Below, piece by piece: positions 1 to 9,240 of a DNA stretch of 64,000 nucleotides. Location: the NCBI GenBank assembly GCA_001692895.1, contig KV748180.1, forward strand, positions 4,127,169-4,191,168. Direction: 5' to 3'. The position numbers were made by a program, and so were the translations under genes. Every line of letters starts with the position of its first letter. Position 1 is the stretch's first letter. The stretch comes from Cenococcum geophilum 1.58. Its lineage: Eukaryota > Ascomycota > Dothideomycetes > Gloniales > Gloniaceae. The notes beneath the pieces were generated by a model that saw only the letters and a program-made list of their open reading frames with translations, was not told the DNA's origin and did not search any database.

Positions 1-1667
1 ATACCTATAGCTCTATATACTAAGTCTTAGGCAGTATAAACCCTATTAGCTTTAATTAATATTCTAGCTAAAGTACCTAGTCCGTTACTATTAAGGGTTT
101 AAATATACCTAAATAGAACGCTCCTAATATAAGTATAAAACCTAGTAATATACTATGTCTAATTACTAAGCTATTCCCTTAAACCAATAGCGAATCTATA
201 AAGTAATTAGAACTTAGAGCCTTATAATAACTAAAGAACTTTAACCTTATAGCGGCCTTTCTAATATATACGCATTAAAAAGTTATAAGATCTTTAGTAC
301 TATCTAGTTTTATACTTAAAGTAAAATGGGATAAAATGGCTTTTACCTAAAAAATATTTAAAAGGTTAATAGATCTTATCTATAAGGTGTAATAGGTTCT
401 TATAGCGCTAATTAGCACCGGCCTCTAAGATAAGCTACATCTATAGGTTTAAAATAATTTATAATAGGGTTAATACGGGCTAAGCCTAAAGCCGTTCCCT
501 TACGGTTTAATAAAGGGCAATAAAAGGGTTCTATACCTTAGATAGTATAGCAGTAAGGCACTATAAAATAGTTATATCTAGCTAGGTATTAAGACGGGCC
601 CGTAGCTGGATATTTATAGCATAACTAGGGTTATAAAAGTATAGCTAGGCATACCGCAGAGCAACGTCAGTAGGAGGCTCTAGCGGGCCCTATAAATGGT
701 AAAGCTTACCATATATCTAGAAGCAATTTAGGCCGCCGCGGGCTACACTATAGTTAGTAATAGTATAATTTACGGACGTAAAAGCTAATGCTATATTATA
801 TACGCGGAGCCGCTCTCTAAACTGCCTAGTAGAAGTATTGTAAAACTCTAAAGGGCCGCGTAGATATTCCGGCGGAGGCTAGAATAGAAGGAGGTTTATA
901 TTACTATGCTTATAGTAGGCTTTAAACTATAGATTGTTGGGCTTTAATATACTAACACGTTTATTAATCTAATATAGGGCTATATAGAAGTTATAAACAA
1001 CGTTTATAGGACTAAGATCTAGCTACTCTATAAGGCGGATGGTAGTAGGATTATAATCTAGCTGCTTCGCGATAGGGCGAACTATAGTAATAGGCCCGGT
1101 ATCTAACTGGCCCACAATAGGGTAGACTATAGTAGGTCGCGGCTAGATTAATATAGGGGGTCGCGGCTAAATTAATATAGGTAATTATAGCTGAATTAAT
1201 ACGGGCGGTATAAGGGGAGGAGTAGCAGTGGAAGTAGCGGCGGAAGCCGTAGCGGCCGCTAGGGGTCGTTAGGACTGTTTATTTCTTTTGTCCTATATAT
1301 ATAGAGTTAGAAAGGTAGTAGGTTAAAAAAGAGTAAATAAAGGATTAACCCTATAAGATTTATACGTCTTATACAGAGCTATATAACAGTTCGTTATAAA
1401 GTTAGTAGAAGGGTAATATTGCCTATAGGTAGTACAAAATGCACAATCGGAAGGTATTTAGGCGATAGTAGATAGGGAGTAGTAACCGGGGTAGAAGATA
1501 TTTAAGCAGTAAGGAGTAGAAAGAGGTTGCGAGGTTATAAGGTCGCGAAGTTGCGAATTTAATAGGCTCCGTATACGGCTCCCCTTTATTCCGTAAAGCT
1601 CTACGTTTACTTCCTTAGAATATCTAAATAAAGTGGTACTATATTAAAGCGCTTTATAGGCTCTATA
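1..1667. other. RIP-degraded relic, unrecognised, left part of the backbone
   Basis: No open frame of any length survives. On the plus strand, roughly 600-1650 reads as coding-like sequence with TAG/TAA scattered at what look like former Gln and Trp codons, plus short Arg/Gly/Ser-rich runs near 1190-1260. I could not assign a family. The stretch is continuous with 4355 onward once the 1682-4340 insertion is removed, so it is the older backbone. It could be part of a retroelement ORF1, but nothing decisive is visible. Confidence 0.4.
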
Positions 1668-1681
1668 AATCTATCTAAATA
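1668..1681. repeat. 14-bp target-site duplication (partner at 4341-4354)
   Basis: The sequence aatctatctaaata is present exactly at 1668-1681 and 4341-4354, immediately outside the insertion 1682-4340. The bases on either side differ, so the duplication is exactly 14 bp. A duplication of this length fits target-primed reverse transcription rather than LTR or cut-and-paste integration. Confidence 0.88.
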
Positions 1682-2575
1682 ATAATAGATTCAATTTACC
1701 GTCCGACCCGGTCCCCCTAATGGGTCCACGCAGACTAATTCCTATGGTAAAAACTCAATATTTACTGAGAAAAACCCATTTTTTGGGTGAACAAAAAACC
1801 CCCAAGGGAAACGTGAGAGGTAGTACTTCCAGATAGCATCCATACTACATTAACGGGGGGAAAAACACCGTCAGGTTGCTGCTTTAAGACTCCCCTTGCG
1901 CGGGAGTGTCTAAAATGCCTGTCTTGCCCTGTCTGCCACTTGAACCAATTTGCCACGCTATATATTACCTGTATTAAGTCGTGTACCTGCCCCTAGCTCC
2001 TTCTCCAAGTCTCCTGTGAATATCTCCTGATAATAACGCTTGCGCTCCGCCTGGGCCTGTATGCTAAGGTCTCTTATCCTTTCCTCTATCAAAAGGTTTC
2101 TATAACGGGGTGTATAACTTAGTATCGCTTTTGCCCTAGGGCCCAAACCCAGGCCCTTGCACCTATTCGTGAGGTGTAGGAGGACGCTCTAGTATTTAAT
2201 AGGGGGGACCAGTCCCTATAACTAGATACCTAGGTTGCCAGGTAATGTTAAAATGGGGGGCCTCTGCTACGCTTAGGGCGCGGATTGTTCGCGTATGTGT
2301 GTGGGTACTGCGCGGTGTATGTAGTATTCGTAGGAGGGAGGGGGTACGCCGGAGGGATAATTGCCTATCGATTCGAATGACCGAACGTGTAACGATAGAC
2401 GTGGTATATAGCTGTGTTCAACCTTTTTGCTGGGGCTCACCCCCCAGTGAAAAATTTTCGCACCACCACCACCACGTCGCTGCGCAGGCGCTGCGCAGCC
2501 GTACACACGTCTCTGCGTTTGCTCTGGTAGTCTATTAACACGATCCAAATGGAACATCAATAGTAGCTGCCAGGT
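1682..2575 (-). other. 3' part of the 2.66-kb retroposon, no recognised gene
   Basis: This is a comparatively intact, GC-richer segment. Reading on the minus strand it contains short open frames: 2273-2560 (95 codons), 1958-2146 (62 codons, Arg/Glu-rich and likely helical), and 1762-1956 (64 codons). None resembles a family I know and none has an obvious start context, so I do not call them genes. The terminal 150 bp contain three T-rich boxes (ggggttttt-like) spaced by about 25-30 bp and then tagtctgcgtgg near 1717-1730 (minus strand). That arrangement is shared with 48349-49343 and suggests a conserved 3' recognition tail. Confidence 0.5.
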
Positions 2576-4340
2576 CAGGTAGTTATATATTAGCTAGTAA
2601 TATAGTAGGGTTTAACATGCCTGCTTATCTAAGCCTCTACCCCAGTTTTCTAGTGCTTTAGTCCTAGTCTGCAAGCAGTTAGCTGCCACCACCACTCGTA
2701 CAGGGAATTTCACCATTCTTTTGGATATCTTATAACGGGTTATTAGCCTAAGTACTAGTCTGCCCCCCAGCAGTCTGTATAAGAGTCTCCTCCTAGAGTT
2801 GGTACGCTTTCGCACAGCTTAGGAGCCTTCTATAGCCTCTAGTTTCACGCCTTTTTTATTATTTCCGCCGGTATAGGCATAAGCTGCCATTTCTAGGGGT
2901 TGTAACTCCCGTTTTACGCGCCTACTGGCGTAATCCTATAAAGGCGTTATAGCTATATCCTATAATGCAGACTTAGGCGCACTTTCTATAGTTAGGCCTA
3001 GCCAAAACCTTTCTGCCTAAGTAACTCCTATTTGCTCCTTAAGTATATCTTACTAGCGTACCGCCCTAGAGACGGACGGTTCCGTTTATTAATATACTAA
3101 TACGCGCATCCGTTCTCTTAAGCTATATAGTAGTCTCTCTAGCTAAGACGTAATTCTACCTGCCTACTAGGTGCACTAAGGGTTAAAGCCTAGCTAAGGG
3201 GTAAGGTCCTTAGAGCTAGCAGTAGCTACTACGCACTACGCCCTATAGGAGGTTCCCGTTTCGCGTTGCCTATAAGAGTTTCCTTATAATAGGCTAACCG
3301 TGTCTTGTAGGAGAGGGGCTATAGAGATACTAGGTCCTATACCGGATAACTTACTTCCCCCTCTCTTACTAACTAAGCTTATATTCCCCCCTTTTATAAG
3401 CTAGCCTATATCTTTAACTATCAAGACCTTATCTAACTAGCCTATGTTTCCTCTATAGCCTCCCCTATATATATACATTAGGTTGCGTATACTACGCCTA
3501 TTAAAACCCTCCTATAAGTCGCCTTATATATATACGCATTAGGTTACGTATACTACGCCTATTAAGACCCTCCTATAAGTTACCTATAAGTCGACTAAGT
3601 TGTACACTATAGGGCCGTTAAAGCTAGCCTGTGTTTCCGCTGCCTAGAGCTTTACCTATATTTCCACCTTATTAAGCCGTTTGGTCGCCGTTACATTACT
3701 ATTATATTACTATCGCGTTGCTGTCGTCTAGGTTACGCGCACTACGCCTATTAAGACCCTCTTCTGAGTTACCTGGGTATACTAGATACCAGATAGGCCC
3801 TTATAGAGGGGCCTTAATAAGTTTTCTAGGTAGGGCCTTAATAAGTTCTTTGTAGTGGCCTTAGGGCCTTAATAAGTTTCGTATAAAGTATCTATAACGC
3901 GTTAACCTTAATAAGTTCTTATAAAAAGAGGTTCCCTATACCCTTACCGTATCCTCTTGGTCTTAGAGCTAGTATAAGCCTAAGGGTGTCCTATCGTACG
4001 CCTAGGGCGCGTTTATATTAACTAGCTAAATAAGGCCAGTTTTAGGCCTGGCTGTAAGCTAGGTAGTTATACGTTAGGCGGTTTTCGTATCCCAGTTTCC
4101 CTTAATAGCCCCCCTAGATGGTATGGCAGGAGCCCTAAGTAGGGGCAGTAGGACTCCTGGTGTTGTTAAGGGCGATATACGCGTCGTAGGCTTAACACTA
4201 CAGAGTCGCAACACCAGCGCGCTGCGCGCGCTGCGACGGCTCTCCTCCATCGCCTCTGCACTTAGCCATCATAGGGAATGATTTCCCGATAATGTTTCCA
4301 CCCGCGGCGACGTAGACGCGTGCAGTAGGGCTTCGCGGGC
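2576..4340 (-). repeat. Module X, copy 1 (1,765 bp), inverted relative to 14444-16208
   Basis: Reverse-complementing this stretch gives continuous similarity to 14444-16208 from the first base (gcccgc) to the last (actacctg), with the same length of 1,765 bp and mostly C-to-T/G-to-A differences. The better-preserved copy is this one. Its 3' portion carries an open frame at 2612-2815 (minus, 67 codons, rich in Arg and Lys). The same residues can be read, with stops, in the other copy, so this end may have been coding. No domain was recognised. Downstream of the module the two copies continue into unrelated sequence. Confidence 0.85.
4207..4239. other. GC-rich hairpin near the 5' end of module X
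   Basis: gtcgca at 4207 pairs with tgcgac ending at 4239, and the interior gcgcgc blocks can pair as well, giving an imperfect stem of about 12 bp about 100 bp inside the 5' end of the module. The equivalent hairpin is present, slightly mutated, at about 14547-14580 in copy 2. It could be an RNA structure in the retroposon transcript. It is not followed by a Helitron-type CTRR end. Confidence 0.5.
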
Positions 4341-4354
4341 AATCTATCTAAATA

Positions 4355-5100
4355 GAAATTTTATTTAGGTAATATTAGGGGGTGCATCGTAGGTGTAGAA
4401 GGGTCGGTCGTAAGGTTGCGATTTAATGGGGTAGTACGGACCCTATATATGACCAGTTAAATAATAACCAATTAAACCTTATTTTCTTACCAATTTAAAC
4501 TCTTATTTAAAAGTAATTCAGTATATATAAAAAGATAAGATATTAGGGCGTCTTGGTTAATACAGTATAGTTATATATTAAGGCGTTTCGGTTACTATAA
4601 TACAGTTCTATATTAAAGTGTCTCGGTCACTATAGTGTAGTCCTATATTAAGACGTCTCGGTTACTAGTACAGTTCTATATTAAGGCGTCTTGGTTACCA
4701 TAGTAAAATAGCTATTATTTACTACCTAAAAGGGAGCCTTCCCTACCTTAGATATTCTTATAAAGCTACTCTAAAGAACGCTAGCCTTATAGCTATTCTA
4801 GCTAGTTAATAGCCTATCTTTTATCTCTTACCGTACCGTCTTTTACGCGCCATCTTATATTCTTAATTATTTTACGGCGACGGCTATAGAATATAGTCTC
4901 GCTATTAACCCGCTAGTATACCTCCTAGTAACAGTTAAAAGCTTTAATTAATGGACTACCCGCTAGCCCTAAAGTCCACTTAGTCCAGGGTTAGAAGACT
5001 AAATTACCACCTTAAAGCATTTATATTTCCTTAGCGGCGCCTATAGGTTAAGAATAAATTGGGGGGATAGTTAAGTATTAGCTTATGCCTACGTTAATAG
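4355..5100. other. Backbone sequence without a recognisable gene
   Basis: AT-rich RIP-degraded sequence continuing the backbone from 1-1667. Apart from the 35-bp tandem array, no motif was recognised. It lies on the 3' side of the minus-strand tyrosine recombinase relic and may be its 3' untranslated or C-terminal region. Confidence 0.35.
4543..4713. repeat. 35-bp tandem repeat, about five copies
   Basis: Units begin at 4543, 4578, 4613, 4648 and 4681, so the period is 35 bp with a 33-bp fourth unit. Each contains a core like ggcgtctcggttacta followed by cagttctatatta. Differences between units are mainly transitions. The array lies in the backbone downstream of the tyrosine recombinase relic. 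Confidence 0.8.
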
Positions 5101-5303
5101 GGGCGATGCGGATATAGTAGACGGCTAAGCGGGCGGTATAGATATAGTAGACAGCTAAGCAGGTAGTACGGATATTGTAAACGGCTAAGTAGATAGTGTG
5201 GATATTATAAACAGCTAAGCGGATGATGCGGATATTATAGACGGCTAAGTGGGTAGTATAAATATTGTAAACAGTTAAGCGGGCGGCGTAGATATAGTAG
5301 ACG
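5101..5303 (-). repeat. 30-bp minisatellite, seven units, possible decapeptide repeat
   Basis: The core gatatagtagacggctaagc recurs at 5111, 5141, 5171, 5201, 5231, 5261 and 5291, an exact 30-bp period. Thirty is a multiple of three. On the minus strand, in the frame that continues from the tyrosine recombinase relic, it reads as a Pro/Ser/Thr/Ile-rich decapeptide with one stop (likely a former Gln) per unit. This suggests a low-complexity C-terminal tail of that protein, although other frames are also partly open. Confidence 0.7.
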
Positions 5304-6911
5304 TTATAGTAACGGCGTAGGCTTGCCTAAAGGTAAACGTATAGACTCCGTAGGCCCTATCTAGATACTCGACTTTCTTTACTGGATTTATATAGGTGCG
5401 AATAATACTAATAACCTTTTTATTTTGCTAAGGCGTTCTAAGATCGTTTACGTGCGTAATTAAACCCCCTTTATCTTAGAGATCGCGGCCTTATATTTTA
5501 GCTTAGCTATAGCCTTATAGGCGGGCCAGTATTTCTACATTATTAGCTTATCTAGTGTAACTACGTTAGCTAGCGAGCTTTCCACCCATATGGCAAACCT
5601 TTAGTACTCCTCGCAGCTAAAAGGGGGTCTTTCTATAGGGGGTAGAGCGGGAACTGCTTATATAGGATTACTAAGTCCTATAATAGGATTACCCTAAGCG
5701 CGTAGAGGAGGCGTAGAAATCCTAAGCCTATAAGGTTAAGCTGTATAATCTTATTATCGGCCTAACTTAAGTGGTAGGCCTCTATATATTTTAGCTAGAC
5801 GTTAGTTTTAGGCCATATTTTTAAGGGCCTTCTCTTGCACCTCCCATGCGTAGGGGAGAAAGTAGCCCTTTCCTTTCTTTAGGAAGCCGGTAATTAACCG
5901 CATAAACGTATAGGGTAGGTAGCTAAGGTAGGCTCCCGTTATTGCGTCCGTATTCCAGCGTTTGGCCCGTTTAATTTAGGTCTCCTTAATATCGCTAAGC
6001 TTAGTTTACCAAACGCTCTACTTATAGGCGTTATAGGTCTTCTCCTTTAAGTAAATTCCTACCCCCTAAAATATCTTTTTGTTCTATTTAAACTACATAT
6101 AATAGCTTAGCGGCTATTACGGTACTTTAATACTGCTAGGGAAGACGTATAGGTTATAGTAGTTCTTTAGCTGCTAAAAAAAATAAGAAGCTTTTAGCGC
6201 CATCTTACCTTGGTAGTTAAAGAAGTAAAAGGCTATTATAGAGAGGGGGTAGAGGATAGGGTTAGCGTTCCGTATATAGCCTATATACTTAACCTTACCG
6301 TACTAATTTTGCTTCCCTTATATTATTAACATAATTATATATAGCGCTAACTCAGCTAGTTTAGGCCCTTTGTTCTCTAGTTTAATAAAGGTAAGATTGG
6401 TAAGCTAAACGTTTTATCTACTTTTACTATAGATAACGGTAGTATAGCCTAAAGAATGGGTTAGAAAATAGCAGCTATATAAACTAGGGAGGGTATATAT
6501 AAACCTAATAAATACTCAGCTGTAGTTTAAAGGTAAGACTTAACTAAACCTAGTATCTTAGAGCCCGTCTCCTAGCACTAAGTAATCGCCTTTTTAAGTC
6601 CTTTAATGTTATAGCCACTAGTAATTATAAATAGGCCTTAATTAATAAAGTTAATACGTTAAATCCGGTCTTTATTGCGGCGGATACTATCTAGTACTAC
6701 TAAGAGCTTTACCCCCCATAGTGGCTGCGAGGTCTTACCTTCTAACTACTATACGTAAAGTTCGGTAATAGTGGAGACGTAGCTATTTATAACTAAGTAT
6801 TAGACTATCTTGTTAAATAGGGCATCTAGGGCCTCCTTATCCCATATCTTCCCTTCCTCCTTTATAGCTTCCTCCTCTATGCCTACGGCTGCCCCTATAG
6901 CTGCCCCTATA
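5304..6911 (-). pseudogene. Crypton-like tyrosine recombinase (Ndc10/GCR1_C type), main part
   Basis: Translated on the minus strand, this is a RIP-broken relic of the fungal protein family related to the CBF3 subunit Ndc10 and to Crypton tyrosine recombinases. Such proteins cut and rejoin DNA through a catalytic Arg/His/Arg/Tyr set. From the N-terminal side I read VVLDSIRRNKDR (about 6690), then GKQN and a region ending in IIAFYFF (about 6300). The recombinase core KRAKRWNTDAITGAYLSYLP (about 5915-5972) follows, then MRLITGFLKKGKGYFLP. The tyrosine in GAYL is a candidate nucleophile. Many TAG/TAA codons interrupt the frame. The N-terminal part lies beyond the insertion 6912-8902, at about 8905-9240. 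Family membership is recognised from memory of the conserved blocks; exact ends are uncertain. Confidence 0.72.
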
Positions 6912-6925
6912 CATTGGGAAAATAT
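6912..6925. repeat. Terminal inverted repeat, left (right copy 8889-8902)
   Basis: cattgggaaaatat matches the reverse complement of 8889-8902 at all 14 positions; the next base inward differs. Both copies are flanked outside by TA. A perfect 14-bp inverted match placed exactly at both edges of a segment that interrupts a coding relic is very unlikely by chance. Confidence 0.85.
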
Positions 6926-6947
6926 AGTACCCTACTAATAGCCTCAA

Positions 6948-7024
6948 TGGTTAGTGGTTAACGCAATTGGCGCGCAGTTGAGGGTATTTGGCAACTCGAC
7001 CGACTAGCCTATATCGTGTTTTTT
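6948..7024 (+). ncRNA. Possible tRNA-derived (SINE-like) segment
   Basis: tggttagtggttaacgc near 6957-6973 matches the D-arm/A-box pattern of tRNA genes. About 35-45 bp downstream, ggcaactcgacc is a poor B-box match, and a run of seven T at about 7018-7024 could terminate RNA polymerase III. CCTCAA at 6952 can also pair with TTGAGG at about 6985. I cannot draw a complete cloverleaf with a 7-bp acceptor stem, so this is a weak call: a degenerate tRNA-like or SINE-head sequence rather than a functional tRNA. Confidence 0.25.
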
Positions 7025-7179
7025 TAACATACAGCCTGCGCGCAACCTACCAGCAATCTGCGCATTTGGTAACTATAATTATATTTACCTCTTTTAAATA
7101 AATAAAAGCTACTTTAAGGCTATTTATAAGGCTAGCAAAATAATTATTATTATTTTAGATAATTTAATATAATATAGTA

Positions 7180-7480
7180 ATGGTTCTCTTCTACCTATCT
7201 ACCTATTAAATTACCTACCTACCTATCTACCTACCTGCCTGCATCGCCTACCTATCTACATCGCTTACCTATTTATATCTACCTACCTATCTATATCTAC
7301 CTACCCGTTAGCATCTGCCTACCTATCTGCATCTGCTTGCCTGTTTGTATCTACTTACCTATTTATATCTACTTACCTGTCTATATCTGCCTACCTGTCT
7401 ATATCTACTTACCTATCTGCATCTGCCTACTCGTCAGCATCTTCCTATTTGTGCCTACCTGTCTATACTGCCTTGATTCG
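7180..7480. repeat. CCTA/CCTG-rich microsatellite with higher-order units
   Basis: Long runs of cctacctatctacctacctgcctg alternate with longer units of the form tatctgcatctgcctacc. The array is interrupted by transitions but clearly periodic at 4 bp, with a looser period of about 20 bp. A short second patch of the same motif occurs at 7690-7745. Confidence 0.8.
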
Positions 7481-7523
7481 ATTAATCGATCGAATTGTTT
7501 ATAGTGTTCGCTGGCTAGTCTTT

Positions 7524-7690
7524 GTCGTCTGGCTTTGGCGACGGTCGTCTGGTTCTGGTAACGGTTATCTAGTTCTAGCGACGGTCGTCTAGCTCTGGCG
7601 ACGGCTGTCTAGCTCTAGCGAAGGTGGTCTGGTTCTGGTAACGGTGGTCTAGTTTTAGCGACGGTGGTCTGGTTCTGGCAACGGTCGTCT
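7524..7690. repeat. 20-bp minisatellite (GTCGTCTGGTTCTGGYRACG), eight units
   Basis: Units start every 20 bp from 7524 to 7684. They differ mostly by transitions at a few positions (cgacg/taacg, gtcg/gtgg). Two further units stand apart at 7944-7983, so the array has probably been split by the intervening sequence. Confidence 0.85.
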
Positions 7691-7882
7691 TCTACTTACC
7701 TACCTACCTATCTACCTACCTGCCTGCCTGCCTACCTGCCTATATCAGTATATAATTCAATTTGGGGGAGGGGTTGGCCCGATTGAAGGCCCTAATTACA
7801 TTTAAACGGTGGTCGTCTAGGGTGCCTCCCTAGGAGGCCTTAATTTGATTCGGTGACGGGCCAATATTAAAGCTCTGGTTTA

Positions 7883-7906
7883 ATTTAATTAATCGATTAA
7901 TTAAAT
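7883..7906. other. 24-bp perfect AT-rich palindrome
   Basis: The sequence is a perfect inverted repeat centred on the CG at 7894-7895 (attaatcgattaat core, extended by TTTA/TAAA on either side). It lies inside the satellite carrier, between the split halves of the 20-bp minisatellite. A related imperfect palindrome with attaatcgat occurs at about 7475-7496. Its role is unknown; it may simply form a cruciform. Confidence 0.7.
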
Positions 7907-8118
7907 CATTCGTGGTGTTTGCTAGCTGGTTATTTAAACGGTCGTCGTCTAGTTTTAGCGACAGTCGTCTAGTTCTGGTGACGGTTTTTTGCTAGCTGCC
8001 GTTCTGGTACCTCCCTAAATAGGGAGGATGTAAGGAAGGAAGAGTAAAAAAAATAAGGTGGCTATATAGGGTAGAGGTATATATAGAGGCTATTGGGAAT
8101 ATAGCGGGGACCCAATGC

Positions 8119-8528
8119 AGAGCTTTGTATAAAGCCTCTATACGCAGAGCTTCGTGCAGAGCCTCTATACGTAAAGCTTTATACAGAACCTCTATACGCA
8201 GAGCTTTGTATAGAGCCTCGTGTAGAGCCTTATATAGAGCTTTGTATAGAGCCTTATATAGAGCCTTATGCAGAGCTTTGTATAGAGCCTCGTGTAGAGC
8301 TTCGTGTAGAGCTTCGTGCAGAGCTTTGTATAGAGCTTTATATAGAGCTTTATATAGAGCTTTATATAGAGCTTTATATAGAGCTTTATGCAGAGCTTTA
8401 TATAGAGCTTTATACAGAGCCTTTATATGCAAAGCTTCGTATAAAGCTTTGTATAGAGCTTTGTATAGAGCTTTGTATAGAGCTTTGTATAGAGCCTTAT
8501 ATAGAGCCTCGTGCAGAGCCTCTAAATA
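8119..8528. repeat. 12-bp minisatellite (AGAGCTTTRTAT), about 34 units
   Basis: The unit is agagctttgtat/agagccttatat/agagcctcgtgc, with an exact 12-bp period. Because 12 is a multiple of three and the unit lacks stops, long frames are open on both strands: plus 8125-8529 (Arg-Ala-Leu-Tyr repeats) and minus 7992-8432 (Tyr-Lys-Ala-Leu repeats). Neither frame has independent support as a gene. A related 12-bp array occurs at 30950-31585. Confidence 0.9.
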
Positions 8529-8660
8529 ATAAGACTATATTAGATTATATAAGATTGCGTAATTAGTATATAACTTTACCTTAATTGCATGTTAAGGAAT
8601 ATACAGTTAGCTTTTAAAGTTGTTAAGTAAGTTAACTGCGTATTATTTAACTTTTAAATA

Positions 8661-8846
8661 TGTCAAGTTAGTCAATTACGTGTCAATTACGTGTTAAGTT
8701 AGTTAAATTACGTGTCAAGTTAGTTAATTACATATTAAGTTGGTCGAATTGCGTGTTAAGTTAGTTAATTGCATGTCAAGTTAGTCTAATTACGTGTCAA
8801 GTTGGTCAATTGCGTGTTAAGTTAGTTAAATTGCATGTTAATTACG
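8661..8846. repeat. 20-21-bp minisatellite (TGTYAAGTTRGTYAATTRCG), eight full and two partial units
   Basis: Full units start at 8661, 8692, 8713, 8733, 8754, 8774, 8795 and 8815; 11-bp partial units lie at 8681 and 8836. Alternate units are 20 and 21 bp long. Variation is transition-dominated. The array ends about 40 bp before the right terminal inverted repeat of the carrier. Confidence 0.85.
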
Positions 8847-8904
8847 CGAAACGCGCTATATAAAGTCTACTTAAATCTTATCCTACGAATATTTTCCCAA
8901 TGTA

Positions 8905-9240
8905 ACTACCCCTACGGCTGCCTTCCCCCCTAGCTATCCTACCCGCTTAACTATTTTCTACCTCTTCTTTGCCCGCTCGCTATCTTTCTATATCTCTTTT
9001 ATTTTAACTTCTGTTTTTAATAGCTAGCAGCCCGTAATTCCTGGTTAATAACTTACTACTCTAAAAATAGGTAAATCTTATCTTTTGTTACCTAGTCGCC
9101 GTTTATATTACCTTCTAGGCTTATATACTAGTCTTCCTACTCTTTTTACTTTAGCTTATACGCCTTTATAGTATTCTTTAAGCGCTAGGCCTTATAAATA
9201 TTGTATAGCCATACTGTCTAGGCCTTGAATTCGTTCTAGA
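8905..9240 (-). pseudogene. Crypton-like tyrosine recombinase, N-terminal part
   Basis: On the minus strand this reads as the N-terminal DNA-binding region of the same relic as 5304-6911. It shows a lysine/glutamine-rich stretch with TKDKIYLFLE (about 9060), followed by a second helix-rich segment and then a Gly-rich linker. The Gly-rich linker continues in the other half as IGAAIGAAVGI. In this family the N-terminus typically has a short helical region before the core, which agrees in order. The two halves are separated only by the TIR element 6912-8902. Confidence 0.55.

Larger units (their letters stand above)
1682..4340 (-). mobile_element. 2.66-kb non-LTR retroposon with 14-bp target duplication
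   Basis: This element reads on the minus strand from a 5' end at 4340 (gcccgcgaagcc...) to a 3' end near 1682. It has no LTRs or TIRs and is bounded by an exact 14-bp direct duplication. It is clearly less RIP-mutated than the flanks: CpA and TpG are retained, especially in 1700-2575. It consists of a 1,765-bp 5' module (2576-4340) that recurs at 14444-16208, and an 894-bp 3' part (1682-2575). Near its 3' end, three short GTTTTT-containing boxes are followed by tagtctgcgtgg. The same arrangement ends the insertion at 48349-49343. No reverse transcriptase is visible, so it is presumably mobilised in trans by a LINE. Confidence 0.75.
6912..8902. mobile_element. TIR-bounded satellite carrier (1,991 bp, TA duplication)
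   Basis: The ends are perfect 14-bp inverted repeats, cattgggaaaatat at 6912-6925 and its complement at 8889-8902, flanked on both sides by TA (6910-6911 and 8903-8904). Removing the element rejoins the two halves of the tyrosine recombinase relic, so this is a real insertion. TIRs and a TA duplication point to Tc1/mariner-type (or another TA-targeting) transposition. No transposase is present. The inside is almost entirely tandem repeats: a CCTA/CCTG-rich microsatellite, a 20-bp GTCGTCT minisatellite, a 12-bp AGAGCTTTRTAT array and a 20-21-bp TGTCAAGTT array, plus a tRNA-like segment at the left end. It is much less RIP-mutated than its host. Confidence 0.78.

Noticed and set aside
2245..2538. 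Plus-strand 97-codon frame with a run of five His
   Set aside because: It overlaps an equally long minus-strand frame, lies in a retroposon oriented on the minus strand, and the His run is just a CAC repeat. No family resemblance.
4207..4340. Helitron terminus at module X because of the GC-rich hairpin
   Set aside because: No CTRR end follows the hairpin, there is a 14-bp target duplication (Helitrons make none), and no Rep/helicase is associated with the module.
8125..8529. Open frames on both strands across the 12-bp array (plus 8125-8529, minus 7992-8432) as genes for repetitive proteins
   Set aside because: A 12-bp unit without stops keeps frames open automatically on both strands. There is no flanking coding sequence, and the array lies inside a noncoding transposable element.
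7180..8846. CRISPR array
   Set aside because: Repeats are contiguous without unique spacers of constant length, and the surrounding sequence is fungal transposon material.
5304..9240. Starship captain (DUF3435) tyrosine recombinase
   Set aside because: The conserved blocks (SIRRNKDR, RWNTDAITGAYL, YFLP) match the Ndc10/Crypton type. No cargo genes or Starship-style boundary were seen.
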